Shown here one piece after another: positions 20,050 to 31,879 of a DNA stretch of 33,771 nt. Source of the DNA: Stereocaulon alpinum (taxonomy: Eukaryota; Ascomycota; Lecanoromycetes; Lecanorales; Stereocaulaceae); NCBI GenBank assembly GCA_018257865.1, contig JAEUBA010000171.1, forward strand, positions 1 through 33,771. The letters run 5' to 3'. Under the pieces are notes generated by a model. The model was not told the DNA's origin. It saw nothing but the letters and a program-made list of their open reading frames with translations, and ran no database searches. The position numbers were made by a program, and so were the translations under genes. How positions within the stretch are numbered: position 1 is the stretch's first letter; the number at the start of each line of letters is the position of its first letter.

Positions 20050-23000
20050 TACTATATTCTTTATTAATCGGTTATTCGTATATTTATAACTATCCGGCCT
20101 AATAATATATAGATTCGCCTACTTTATAACCCGTAAAAGTAATATATAGAGCTAACTATAACTAAAAGCCGGCCGTAACTATAGGTTAATACCTATAAAC
20201 TTTATAGATTACCCCTAGGACTTATTTATTATTATTATAAATACTAGGCGGACTAAATATTACTTATATATAAAGGGTATAAAGATCCTCTTATTATTTT
20301 CCTTAGACTATAATAATATCTTAAAGAGTATTACCTTTTTACTATTATATATACCGCCTATAATCTTACCTTTAAAGATATACTTACTATACTATATAAC
20401 CCGGAGCTAAGTCCCGTTATAAAGCCGTAGCGGATCTAAGTTTCTAAGTAATATAACTAGAATACTTAGTTTAATATAGAGCTTATAGGGCGGTAGTAAG
20501 GCCTTATAAAATATATTAAAATATTTAGTTAGAAAGAGGTCCTTATCTTCTTTAGAAATAGCCTAATTAATACTTTAGTATATAGTAAGCTCGCTAGGTA
20601 TCTGCGTTATAAGCTTACTATTAATCTTAGTAATATCCTTATTCGTAATAGTAAGAATAGCTCTTTAAGATAGATACTCTCTATCTACTATACCTAAGTA
20701 ATATAGGTTTAGGTATACCTTATTAATTAACTTATTAATAGCGTTTTTAGGAACGTAGCTATAAGCCTAAGGTACTATATCTTCCTTAGTAGTAGAGCTC
20801 TTCTAAATACTAGACCCGTTCCCGATCTTAAGAAGATTAATAGTAAAAGCCCTTATATTAGTATATATAGAATTAGTAAGATTAGGATTATTAAGTTATT
20901 TATTAATAGTTAGGTCTAATTATATAGTATCCTACTAAAACTCAGCCTATTATATATAAGTATTAATAACCTAACTACTAAATCCGCTAGCTACTACTAG
21001 TAGGGTTTATTAAAAATTACTATAGAAGTAAATAACCTTACCTCTAAACTACGCCCCCTTATTATTATAGATATCTTAAAGGCTTTAGCTTATAGCCTCT
21101 ATATTATACCTACTCTATATAAGTAACTTATCCTAAAAGATTACCTAAGCTCGCTTTATAAGCTCTATAAGGTTTATCCCTTTCTTAATCCTATATAAAG
21201 AAGTAGCGTCCGAATCTAGTAGTATCTTAAATTAGGAGTAGGTAGTATAGCTACCTTAAAGGAGTATTACTACTATACCTAAGAATATTATAGCTAAAGC
21301 TACTTTTCGTTTAAGGCGTACTTTCTTTATTATAATATTTTTAACGAAGGTCTTACTAGTACCCCTAGCGCTATTAAGAAAGAATAGGGTACTAAGGGCT
21401 TTATACTTATTATCCGTATTTATATTAATAGTATCTATAATCCGGTTAATAGCGTAGCTTTAATTAAGATTAAGCTTACTCTATAAGAACTTAATATCCT
21501 TAGGGCTAATATTATAAGATATCTCTTCGTATAAAAGCTAATTAGGAATATCGCTTATACTATTAAAGTTAATAGTAGGAATTAGTAGATTATATTAAGC
21601 TAAATCCTCCGTATACTTTAGAGTAAAGGTATATTCTAACTAACTATTAATAAGATAGAGTATATACTATTTAGTATATATAGTCTCTTTACTAGCTAGT
21701 ATCTAAAGTATCTAAAATTCCCGTTATAAGATATATATATAATTAGATAATATATACTCTTTATATTTATCCTATAATACTAGAGCGTCTATTAGTTAGA
21801 GCTTAAGTAATATTATAACGAATAGGCTTTATAGTCTATAACCCCCCTAAAAGTCCTTACCCTTATTTAGAATCTTATTAGTATACTTATTATTTTTAGT
21901 TAGTCTAAGCTCTATATAAGCTTCTTTCTATTCTATTATATAGCCGTTAATTATACGTAGGTTATTAAAAGATATAGTATTCTTATAATAATATAGGAGT
22001 AGTTATAGATAATATAAATCCTTACTCTTAAGGCTAATAAAGTATATACGCTTAAGGGCTTTACCTTTTTTATAAACCTTCTACTGCTTAGATTACTTAA
22101 TCTAGGTGAAATACTTTAGAAAGTTAGTATATAGGTAATCTAGCGGGTTCTTTTCGACTATAAGCCGCCTACTATTTTTCTTCCTAAAAGGTAGTAGCTA
22201 GCCTTAATTAAGGACTTCCTTAGTAATCTAATTTATCTTAAAGTACTTAGCTTTTTATTATTTATAAGCTTCTACTTAGTAGTATTATTTATAGCCTTAT
22301 CTTCGCCTAGATTAAATAGGATATATTATTAATCTAGTAGATAGATCTATAAGCGCTCTATATAAAGCTTTATTATACCTATACTAAATAATAATAGCTT
22401 CTATACGGCCTCTACGGAGCTAATCTAGTAAGCTGAATAGTACTTAATAATCTTATCTACCTCCTTACCTTATTACCTAAGCTGCCCTAAAGGAGTAGGG
22501 TTATTATTATAGTACTTACTATATTAAGTTAGGGTAATATTAGCCTAATCTAAGCCCTTATAGATATATTTATATAGATAGAAAACTAACTTAATAGAGC
22601 TATAGATCTTAATATTAATATAGCTACTATATTTCTTTAATAGATAAGGATTATACGGAATAACCTATCTATTATTAATATTTATATTTTCGAGAGGCTC
22701 CGTAAATAGACGTTTATACTAAAGGTAGCTCCTATTAGGGGCGAACTTAGTCTAGTTATAAAAATCCTTAGGGAAGCTTTTGCTATAATAATTCTTCTCT
22801 TTACTATAGTATATATTATTAGGGTTACTAGTACAGCGATTATAGACTATATACTATAGAACTAACTTATAGAGCTTCTCATCAGCTCCTTTATTAGGTA
22901 TAAATACTTAGACAACGCTATCGATATCTTTAATAGTATAAATCCGATCCTCTTCCCGTATAATTAATAAAATATAGGTATATAGCAGTCCTCGCTTTTA

Positions 23001-25500
23001 AAACTTAATTATAAAGTAATAAGTAATATTAATACTAAGTATATAAAGCTTAAGGAGGTCGTATATAAGCTTATTAAGCTTCTACTTAAATATATAGGCC
23101 GTTAGATTATAACGGTACTCTTATATCTAGCTAGGCTTTAGTAGATTTTGAATATCAGGCTACTTAGGATTATACGTAAAGGTAATAAAGTACTTAGGTT
23201 TACCCCTTTTCCGAACGATCGTTATTACGTCTTATATCTTCGCCTTTATATATTATAGGCTTCCTAGTATTATAGCCGGTAGTATAGTTACTTTAGACCT
23301 AAAATCCTTAAGAGAGATACTAGGGTTAGTACTAAGCCTATCTATAAGCCCTAAGTAGCAGTCGGCTTAGATAGTTTACTAATTTCGCCTATACTAATTT
23401 AGATCGTTTATCTTAATTAAAGCCCAGATATTAGTAACCTAGTAACTAAAAAGATACCCCCTATCTAGTATATAACTAAAGTAAGGTAAACGGATCTATA
23501 GTATAGTTAGATTTAGAAGGAAGATATTCTAACCTAGAAATATTATAATCTAACTTAGGGTAATAAAAGATATTTACCTATATCTACTTTATATAAAACT
23601 AATGTCTTATTAATTATATAGATCCTCTACGCCCCTAAGCTATATTATCGCCGTTAGTATTAAGGTTATTTTCTTACTCTAAGTCGTTACTACTATCTTC
23701 TTACTCTAGATCCTCCGAAAACTGGAAGTTATAGCGAGATAGTATACCAGCGGTATAATTACGCTGCGATATATATAGTAGATAATCGCTAGGAAGCTGT
23801 CAACCAGCTAATAGGATATAATTATACTACGACTGCTCGCTAAATAGGAATAGTAAGATATACTGTAGAGCTATATAAGAAGGATACTACTCCGGGATTA
23901 TTATAAGACCCCCCTCTTTAATTTCTATACGGATATTACGTTTAATACGACCCTTTTTCCTATCAGTAGGTATAATTATAACACGGGCGACCTTAGTAGA
24001 CGTAGGGTAATTATATATACCCCTATTTTAACGTTTTAGATTAAGCTGCTAAATACGTATACTTATTATCTTAATTAGATATCTTTCCTTATCCTCCTTT
24101 ATACGATCGAAGCAAGTCTTAAAACCTTAAGTATATAGATTAATAATACGTAGGATACGCTATAGTTAAGTAAGGGTAGCTAGATCTATACCCCCTAAAT
24201 AGTACTACTAAGTATCTAGTTACTCCTATATACCGTCTAAGGTATAGATTTAAGTAAACTTTACCTATTCGCTATTATCCAGTATAAGAGGCCTTATATA
24301 ATAGTAGACTAACCCCTAGATTCGGAACGTAGTACGGCCTATATTAAAGTTAATATTATCAGCTACCTTACTAGTAAAGGAGAGGCTATTATTATAGCTA
24401 ACGATATTTTAAATAAACTCTTTACTATAAGTAGTCCTACAGCGTATAGGGTACCTATCTACTAAGATATCTTTAATTTTATAGAGCAAGTTATTTATTT
24501 TACGCGCTATAAGCTTACGGTCCTTTTCCGGTCTATTAGGTAATAGATCGACCTCTTCTAGCTTATACGATTAATTAGGCGGTAGCTAATCGTTCTTCCT
24601 ATTATCGTAGTATAGCTACCGATTATTAGGCCCACGTTCTGCAGGCTAAGACTAAGCAGTATAATAGGGGTAGGTATTAGATATATTATAAAAACCTTTA
24701 TTAATTATAAAGAGCTTTACGTCTTTAGCCGCAGCTAGGTCCCTATATAACTAGAATATAGCCCTATTCCTTAGCTAATATAGGCTATACTAGCGACTAG
24801 GGTAGTTTAGGCTACGGTCTTCTACAGTTCGTTCCTAGCGGGCGTAGTAGCGTAGAGTGCGCTTAGAGTATACTAGTTTAGGTAGGGGAGTAATTAAGTT
24901 AATATCTATAAACTTAGTAGGCGCTAACCTAATAATATCTTCTAGAGTAGGAGCTAGTAGAGGGACTCTTTATAAGATTACTACTTATAACCTTAGATTA
25001 ATAGGGGTATTATTATACTATATCGCCGAATAGCTACGAAGGTAGGAGTTATAGGATAGATATTAAAAAAGCTAACCTAAATAGTTCCTAGGCTCTATAT
25101 CCCTTAGTATAGTATTTAGATTATAAGTATTTAAAGCCGCCCTCTACTTCCTCCCTACTTTATCTCTTATACTACCCTAGTTACTACTATTTATATTATT
25201 ATCGCGCTTACTAAGGACTATCTGCGCGCTTATCTATAGTTAAGCTATCGCTGGGGAAGGGCTCCTAGGGGAAGGGACGGTATTTTCGCGTAGAGGTTAG
25301 TTAGGGGTAGCCCTAGTCTTTCTACTAGCCCTAGGTTATATCCTACCTCTTATCCTACTATTAATAGTATTACTACGCTTAGTAGGAGCCGTATAAGGCC
25401 TCTTTAAAGGTAGTAGAGTTAGTAGGGATAAATTAGTAGGAGTAGACTCGTTAAGGACGTAGTTAGGGCGTTTCTAATTCCGTAGCTTTCGCGTAAGGTA
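20050..25500 (-). pseudogene. Helitron-2 Rep/Pif1-type helicase relic (RepHel)
   Basis: Minus-strand transposase relic of about 1,800 codons. The N-terminal half contains LEEVDLLPNRPEKDRKLIAR and the Helitron-specific YIALQYILLFLF region (near 23880). The Helitron-like N domain shows VITIVRKRGKPKYFITFTYN then PK.PDI (23230-23151). The HUH box lies at 22991-22971 and reads GLLYTYI, with both His turned into Tyr. Next come VIPYNPYLLKKYSSYINIKI and LYKYIYKG (about 22680-22560), the catalytic-Tyr region. The Pif1 Walker A at 21369-21346 reads ARGTSKTF, then FKILLDSDATS. The C-terminus fades near 20050. The gene starts a few hundred bases inside the 5' end. It is broken by TAA/TAG and non-functional. 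Confidence 0.9.
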
Positions 25501-25768
25501 CAGCTTATCTATAACAGGATAAGTAGGATTAGATTAAGATATTACTAATAGTAGGATATTATTAGCTATATATATAGAAATAATCTATAGAGTAATAAAA
25601 AAAGGACTAAGAAGTATAGGTATTAAAAATAATAAACCCTAGGCGGAATAGATCCGTATAGGAAGAACCAGTATAGAAAATATTAATTAGAGTAAAACTT
25701 CGTTAAAACTATATTAATTTTGATAATTCCGGCGTTATTAGAAAGCGTATAAAAAGTGTTATAATATA
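25501..25768 (-). other. Helitron-2 leader between end repeats and RepHel
   Basis: No coding frame or recognised site was seen. It is A/T-rich and presumably holds the promoter and 5' untranslated region of the transposase gene, judged from position only. Confidence 0.45.
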
Positions 25769-26124
25769 TAGTCGAGCAGATAATATTATATAGGTAAAGT
25801 TCTAAGTGCGTATAATATAAAAAAATAAAGATATTTTAATAGTTGATAGAGTCTTAGCATCTTAATTCTTTTAAAAACCATTAGTTAGAATAGCTCGGGA
25901 GATCTACAGGGTCCCAATTACCGATTTTCTATTATAGTAAGAAAGATAGTCGAGTAGATAATATTATATAGGTAAAGTTCTAAGTGCGTATAATATAAAA
26001 AAATAAAGATATTTTAATAGTTAATAGAGTCTTAGTATCTTAATTCTTTTAAAAACCATTAGTTAGAATGGCTCGGGAGATCTATAGGGTCCTAATTACC
26101 GATTTTCTATTATAGTAAGAAAGA
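25769..26124 (-). repeat. 178-bp tandem duplication of the Helitron-2 5' terminus
   Basis: Two directly adjoining copies, 25947-26124 (outer) and 25769-25946 (inner), each start on the minus strand with TCTTTCTTACTATAATAG. The outer copy provides the real insertion boundary. Six differences were found, all C/T or G/A; the inner copy keeps more CpA/TpG (GAGCAG, GTTGAT, AGCATC, CTACAG, CCCAAT). The duplication therefore predates RIP. In principle either TC could act as a transposition start. Confidence 0.93.
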
Positions 26125-29100
26125 TTAGATAGCCGGAATAGTTAGCGGCTATTAGTAGGGGTACTCTAGCACCGATATCTAGAATTATAATATAATTTTA
26201 ACGGTTTAATTCGTTCTTTCTAAAGAACCGTTAGTCTGAGGGTAGTACGCTATAGAGTATAATAATTTAACTCCTAATACTTCGAAGATAGTAGTCTAAA
26301 GCTTATTAAGGAATTTTCGGTTACGGTCTAAAATAATAACCTTAGGGAGGCCCTAATCGACTTTACGGAGATACCTTAGCAGACGACCAGCCTAGTCTAC
26401 TACTATAAAGGGACTCTTACTAGGAATAAGTAATACCCGTCTAGCGAACTTATATATTATTAATATATTATAGTCGTAGGCTTTAGCAGACTTTAGTAAA
26501 GCTAGCACAAAGTTAATTACTAGAGTATAGAAGGGTATAGGGGGAGATATAATTAGTTATAAGGAGCTATATTCTATATAGCGGCGTATCTAATAGAGCT
26601 AGTATTTAGAATAATAGCGTAAGTAGTCTCTTAGCTGCTAAGATAACGACCGAATATACTACTATCTAGAAATAACTTCAAACATTTTTGTAAAACCGAT
26701 ATAAGATTCTGAATACGCTATATTAAAGAAGATCTTAAGGTATATCTTATCGCTAGAAACGTATAACCTAGTTCTATTAAAAACGTAATTACTAGTAGAG
26801 CTATTAGTTCGCTAGATAAGACCTTCTTTATTATAGAAGAATAGAAGGGTAGCGGTATTATTAGGGTTATTTTAGTTAGTATCTAAGATAGTAATAACTT
26901 TCTGCTATAAGGGGTCTTTTATATAGCTGTCTAGTAATTACTTCTTAAGATTAGTATAAATTTCTACTAGAGTAGTAGTAGTATAGGCGAATCTATAGAG
27001 CGTATCTAGCTCTCCTTCTTACTTATTAAAGCCTTTTACGGATATAGAAGAACTGCTTAACCGGGATAAGGTATTAGGGATAATATACTATTTACCTAGC
27101 TTATAGTAGAAGGTTAAGTAGCAGAAACGCTAGATATACTTAGAAGCCCTAACTAGGCGGAGATTTAATTTCGTAGTTAATAACGACGTAAGGCTAGTTT
27201 ATCTAGTAATACCTAAAGTAGCGCTATAGTCTATAAAGACGATAGTACTAGGAGCCGACTCTACTATATAGTAGACCTTTAAAAGTACCTAGATAATACC
27301 TACTAGCTTTAGCTTAGTAGGCTAATATCGAGTTTCGGCGTCCTTAAGGAGATAACTAAAGAAAAGGACTAGTTTAACTTATATATATTTAGGATATTTA
27401 GGGTTAACGACCTATCCCTTAATATAGTATACTATCGCGCTAAAACCGAAAACTTTGCTAGTATCTAAATCGATATACAGAGTACTCTTATAGTTAAAGT
27501 ACGTAAGGAAAGAAGGCTTTACTAAAGCCTTCTATAGCGTAGTAAAAGTAGTCTACTCCGCTAGCGTAAGGTTATTAAATTATATCCTATTAGCGTAAGT
27601 TTTTCGCTTATTCCCTATATAAGGAGCGGTAGCTAGTAGTATAGTTTTACGGTCTTATAGCGGCTTCGTAATAGCGGCGTAGTTTAGAATATAATTATAT
27701 AGTTACCCCGTTATACTAAGATAGGTTTCTAGCTGGGATAATATTTAAGGAAACTAAAGCTGCGAAATAGCTTCTAGCTTATTATTAGTTATAGATAGAC
27801 CGAAGCTATTAACCTTTTATCCTAGTAAGTAAATAGAAGGGTAGCCTAGGAAGGCTTTAGTAGGATTAACTAAAATAATATTAGACTAAAAGAGGTCGAA
27901 GACCTTAGTTAAGTATAAGATATACTCCCTAAGGGAGCGAGAAAAAATAATAACGTCGTCGATATAGGCTTTAGTAAAGTATCGAAACGGCTGTAAGACT
28001 CTATCTATTTAGCGTTAGACGTATATAGGAGAATTCTTAAAACCTATAATAGCGATATTAAATATCTCCTACCCTCTATAACTAATTACCGTAAGCTTAT
28101 AACGGTCCTCTAGGTATACTCTCTATTAATAAAAGAAGCTAGTATAATCGATAACGCTAATATACCCGTAGTCTTTAACAGCGGCGATTAGGTCTAACTA
28201 TAATAGTAGTAGATAGATATTAGGTAAGGTAATAGTATTAAGACCCCTAATATTAATAATAGGGCGGCCCTTTCTACTTCTATCTAGAAGCGTTTTCCAG
28301 ACTATAAAGATAGGAAAACTAAATAGAGTAGATACCCTAGTCTAGTTAAGGCGTTTCTAACTATATAACTTATCGAAAACGCTATTAACTACCTGTTTTA
28401 CGTTATTACTTAGAGGGTAGACGTAAGGGGTTTTAGGAACTTTTACTTCTTAGTCTACCCTAAGAGGAATTCGTATCTAGTTCTCCTCTAAAATCTTAGT
28501 AAAGCCGCCTTCCTCCTAGAGGGAGGGGAATTTATTAATAACCGACTATAGGGAGCTAGTATTCCTATAGATAGTAACGCTATTTAGAAGAACTATATCT
28601 ATTAGCGTAGCAGAAACCGAAATATCCTTAGATTTCGGTAAGGCCGAAGTTTCGGTTGCGGGGAAGGTAGAGAAGGCGGAGTATAATACTACTAGCCTAG
28701 CGATAGCAGCAGGTTTTAAGACCTTAATTATATAATTAAACCAGCTATTACAATAATTCGAGACGGGTAAACGAGTAGCTAAATAAACTATATTAGTTTA
28801 GTCTTCCTATAAGACGAGATAGCAGTTATTAAAGTTAGTATTATAGACTATCCCTAAGCGGTGGTTCCTAGGAACTATAATAGTAGTATTAGTATCATTT
28901 TTCGCTAGTACTGTAGGCAGGGAGGAATCTACTAAATAAGTATAGAGTGATAGTATACTTTTAGAGGGTTCGAATAAGAAATCCCGGTCTAGTAGCGTAG
29001 TATAGTAGACTAATATTTAAGCTTTAGATTATAGAGGGATAATAGTAGACCGCTTTATATATATAGGGAGGCGTACGGATTTACTAACGCTTTTAACTTT

Positions 29101-29830
29101 AATTAGAACTTCGACTTTACAGCTCCCTATAGAAGTAATTAACCTAGTAACGATAATATCGATATCTTTTAGTACTATAATATCTATTCCGATTAGAATA
29201 TTAGCTTTTAGTTAATCCACGATATAGATTTCTCGCGGCGAAGTTATTGCTAGAGTTTTAACACTATCCAAATTAGTACCTTAGAAGTACAGCGGGATAA
29301 TAGCGTATTAATTATATTATAGTAGGTGTAACCGGTTCTTAGGAACGCTTCGAGTTAATAAGCTTCCCTTACGGTACTATAAGGTAGATTAGAGGGTAGC
29401 GAAGCTAGTTTAATAGTTTTTCTATTAAGTAACGACGATAGTAAGACTAAGCGATAATTTAGCTACGTACGAAGTATAATTATAAAGATAGACTTAATAG
29501 AGGTAATTAGTAAAGTAAGAGGGATAATAAGCTATAAGATAGTATTTTTCCTACTAAAAGTAGGCGGTAACTACCTAACTTTAGTTTAGAGCGGGGTAAT
29601 AATACTGCTAAGCGAATTATAGAATTATAGCTTCCGTCTTAGCGCTACGCGTAGGGCGAAATAAGACTTTAGAATTACCTAACTAATATAGCGTAGTAGT
29701 AATTATAGATTCCGGCTCTTATATTTACTCTAATATTAGGGCTCTACGGCTAGCGGGTATAGCTGAGGTTACCGTTAAATAGTAATAAAGTTCGGAGGGG
29801 TATAACGGGGTAGTTTAACTCCTACGGGTA
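26125..29830 (-). pseudogene. Gypsy-D protease, RT, RNase H and integrase N-part relic
   Basis: Minus-strand 5' part of Gypsy-D. From right to left: a poorly conserved gag/protease region (29830-28500) with a KANILIGIDIIV segment near 29200, typical of a protease C-terminal part. RT is at about 28400-27880, with GRPIINIRGLNTITLPNIYL, then IFNIAIIGFKNSPIYV and the catalytic box YIDDVIIFSRS. Its two Asp codons (27955-27966 area) are GAC and still intact. RNase H follows at about 27490-27100, starting LYIDLDTSKVFGFSA. Integrase runs from about 27000 with VLLIPSKSPFIVVD, then VIILDRNRKFLNKL and YYPQTNGSLERTN, ending at IPAI where Helitron-2 enters. The right end is not defined by an LTR. TAA/TAG are frequent. 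Confidence 0.85.
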
Positions 29831-30650
29831 AATCACATAGCGTATTAAGTACTAGAAGGTAAAGGAGATAGATAGTTATTAAATTATCTTAAACTAAAAC
29901 TCCTCTCTATTATATAAGTTAAATATAAGGAGATAAGAAAATATTCTACTAAAGGAAAACCCTTCCTTATATATTTACCTTAATTATACTAAGCCCTAAC
30001 CTAATCTAAGTAATTTAGCCTTATATCTACTATATTACTCTATAATCTACCTAATATACCCTAGATTACTTATATTACTAGGTCCTCTCCTAATAGTCCT
30101 TTACCTACTAACCCTATTATATATCTTACCTATAACCTTACGGAGTTACCTATAATACGATCCCCTTATTTAGTTATTTTTATCCCGAAAGTAACTTAAT
30201 AACCTAAGTATTTCTTCCTTATACTAAGGATTAAGAAACTAATAAACTCCCTTACTTATTATTATTAGTTAGTCCTAAAACTTAGGATAGCTTCTTTATT
30301 AAAACGCTCCTATATATAGTATACTAACTTAGGTCTCCTATATTATACGGGGGAAGTATCTAACTAATATATTAAGTATATTTATAATAGTAATAAGTAT
30401 AAGCTATCTCTACTTAATATTCTAAAATAGAAACGGATAGAGGAACAGCGTATTAAATTATATAGTAAAGAGGATAAAACTTTTATAAAACTTTCTTACC
30501 TATAGAAATAAATTTAAAGGATTAAGGCGGACTAAGCGAAAATAGTCTAATAAGAGGTAAGGAATATTAAGTTCCTAAAAAAGGAAGAAGAAAGGGAAAA
30601 GGAAGCTACTACTTCTAAAGTCCTAAATAACCTATTATCCTTTAATATAG
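29831..30650 (+). pseudogene. Coding-like plus-strand relic, unidentified
   Basis: I cannot name this segment. Reading TAG/TAA as Q or W, the plus strand from about 30320 to 30650 gives a long charged, coiled-coil-like protein: GLLYYTGEVSN, then LSLLNILK, RIEEQRIKLYSKEDKTFIKL, EVRNIKFLKKEEEREKEATT and VLNNLLSFNIGKINFSK. Earlier, in another frame at about 30135-30330, there is PYGVTYNTIPLFSYFYPES and LPYLLLLVSPKT. Between 29831 and 30130 nothing convincing is seen. It lies between the 5' part of Gypsy-D and the 3' end of a Gypsy-C fragment, and could be gag of another element, a transposase tail or a captured host gene. The Lys/Glu-rich composition could be partly due to RIP. Confidence 0.35.
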
Positions 30651-31514
30651 GTAAGATTAACTTTTCTAAGTAGGATCCCCTAATTACAGATTTCGTTTTT
30701 AGAACTACTCTAGCCTCTTAGGGTAGTTAAGCGTAGATAGTAATTCCTATATATTCTCTAACTAATTATAGTCTAACTACTTTATTAGATACCTCTTTTT
30801 TCCTTTAATTACCTAATAATCTAGAATTTCCTTAATATTATACTCCTTATTATTTTAATCTAGGAGTAGCAGTACGGTCCTTAGTAGTATTTTAGGGTTT
30901 ACTTTCTTAAGTAATAATATATAGAATACTAGGTACTTCCTTATTAGTTATAGGAGGTTTAGTATATAGTTTATATCCCCTTTATATTCCTTTATAAGGA
31001 ATAGTCTTAGCTTTATATAATTAAGCTTATTACTAAGCCGGTTAGTTTTAAAATTTCTACGAAGAAGATATACTCTATCCCCTTTAGAAATATTCGGTCC
31101 TATCGAATATTTTTAATTATAATATATCGCTAAGTAGTTACTTAGGAACTATAAATCTTTCTATAGTTTTTAATAGATTCTTATTATTTCCTTAGTAGCG
31201 ATAGTTACCTTTTATACCTTTAGCTCGATTCCCTTTAGTAATAGGGTTATACGTAGTTCGAACCTATAGTTAGCTCGAAATAGTATTATACCTATTAGGT
31301 TAGATATTAATCTATTATATACTAGCTGCGCTACTAGTAGGTAGGATACCTAATCGTCCTATTAGTAGTTAATATAGTACTAGAGATATTACTCTAATAT
31401 CTAATTAGTCCTTTCCGTCTAACTATTAGTCTATAGATAGAATACTATACTTATCTTTATCTTAATTCCTATTATATCTATTAATAATCTCTAAAACTTA
31501 GAGGTAAAGAGTTT
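30650..31514 (-). pseudogene. Gypsy-C family fragment: integrase 3' half and chromodomain
   Basis: Minus-strand relic. 31514 down to about 31015 is the reverse-strand counterpart of plus-strand integrase 18070-18570, with almost the same length and transition differences where I checked. Beyond the point where the plus copy is cut, this one continues through LNYIKLRLFLIKEYKGDINY to a chromodomain at about 30830-30720. That domain reads YNIKEILDYWVIKGKKRYLI, then K.LDYNQLENI and LNYPKRLEQF. It thus shows that the Gypsy-C family is also a chromodomain type. No LTR follows in the direction of transcription. It is cut at 31514 by the LINE tail. Confidence 0.85.
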
Positions 31515-31879
31515 ATTAATTAATTGATTGATTTATACGCCTATTCTAGTATCTATATATACTAATAAGGGTATTCTCTTATATTATTAGGAAATCTAGG
31601 GGGTTAAAGGCCCTCTAGACGCGAAAGAAACCTTTTTAGAGTCGCCCCTTCTAGCTAAAAACTTTCGTTTATTAGCTTACTTATTATTCTACTCTACTTA
31701 TCTAACCTTACTACTAGGCTCTATAATACTAGTAGTAATAATCTCTATTACCCTAATAAGCCCTATAATACTCTAGTAGCTCCGCCGCCTTTAGCTTTTA
31801 CTTATACTTAGGCTTCTTTATCTTTAGGGTTTTTATTATTAGTTCTACTCTAATAGGGAGTTTAGACTAGGAGAGCTAT
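31515..31879 (-). other. LINE 3' untranslated region and tail
   Basis: No coding frame was seen. It ends in the short tail of ATCA/TTAA repeats at 31515-31536, next to the Gypsy-C integrase fragment, and marks the insertion or truncation point. Confidence 0.6.

Larger units (their letters stand above)
19973..26124 (-). mobile_element. Helitron-2 (6,152 bp), inserted in Gypsy-D integrase
   Basis: Second rolling-circle transposon, minus strand, a different family from Helitron-1 (its 5' end is TCTTTCTTACTATAATAG). The 3' end is CTAG at 19976-19973 after a perfect 9-bp hairpin (20005-19986). Insertion is between A and T; removal joins GCTATCTAA to TTAGCCTAT and restores the Gypsy-D integrase frame. 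Almost the whole length is one Rep/helicase relic, with no cargo seen. The first 356 bases of the element are a 178-bp tandem duplication of its own 5' end, which is unusual. Confidence 0.93.
18919..29830 (-). mobile_element. Gypsy-D: chromodomain Gypsy element, interrupted by Helitron-2 (ends uncertain)
   Basis: Minus-strand Ty3/Gypsy element split into 26125-~29830 (gag/protease region, RT, RNase H, first part of integrase) and ~19130-19972 (integrase C-terminus, chromodomain). Deleting Helitron-2 joins the two in frame (IPAI, then LAYNNTISIP). Its RT sequence differs from Gypsy-A, B and C, so it is a fourth family. LTRs and target duplication were not found; both outer ends are therefore estimates. 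Its net length without Helitron-2 is about 4.8 kb. Confidence 0.8.

Noticed and set aside
25769..26124. Tandem copies read as a pair of LTRs or terminal repeats of a small element
   Set aside because: The copies adjoin with nothing between them, have no TG..CA ends or target duplication, and both begin at the Helitron TC terminus, which explains them better.
29700..29760. Plus-strand protease-like string VIIDSGS
   Set aside because: The surrounding plus strand gives no further protease motifs, and the minus strand here continues the Gypsy-D region. A short match like this can be chance.
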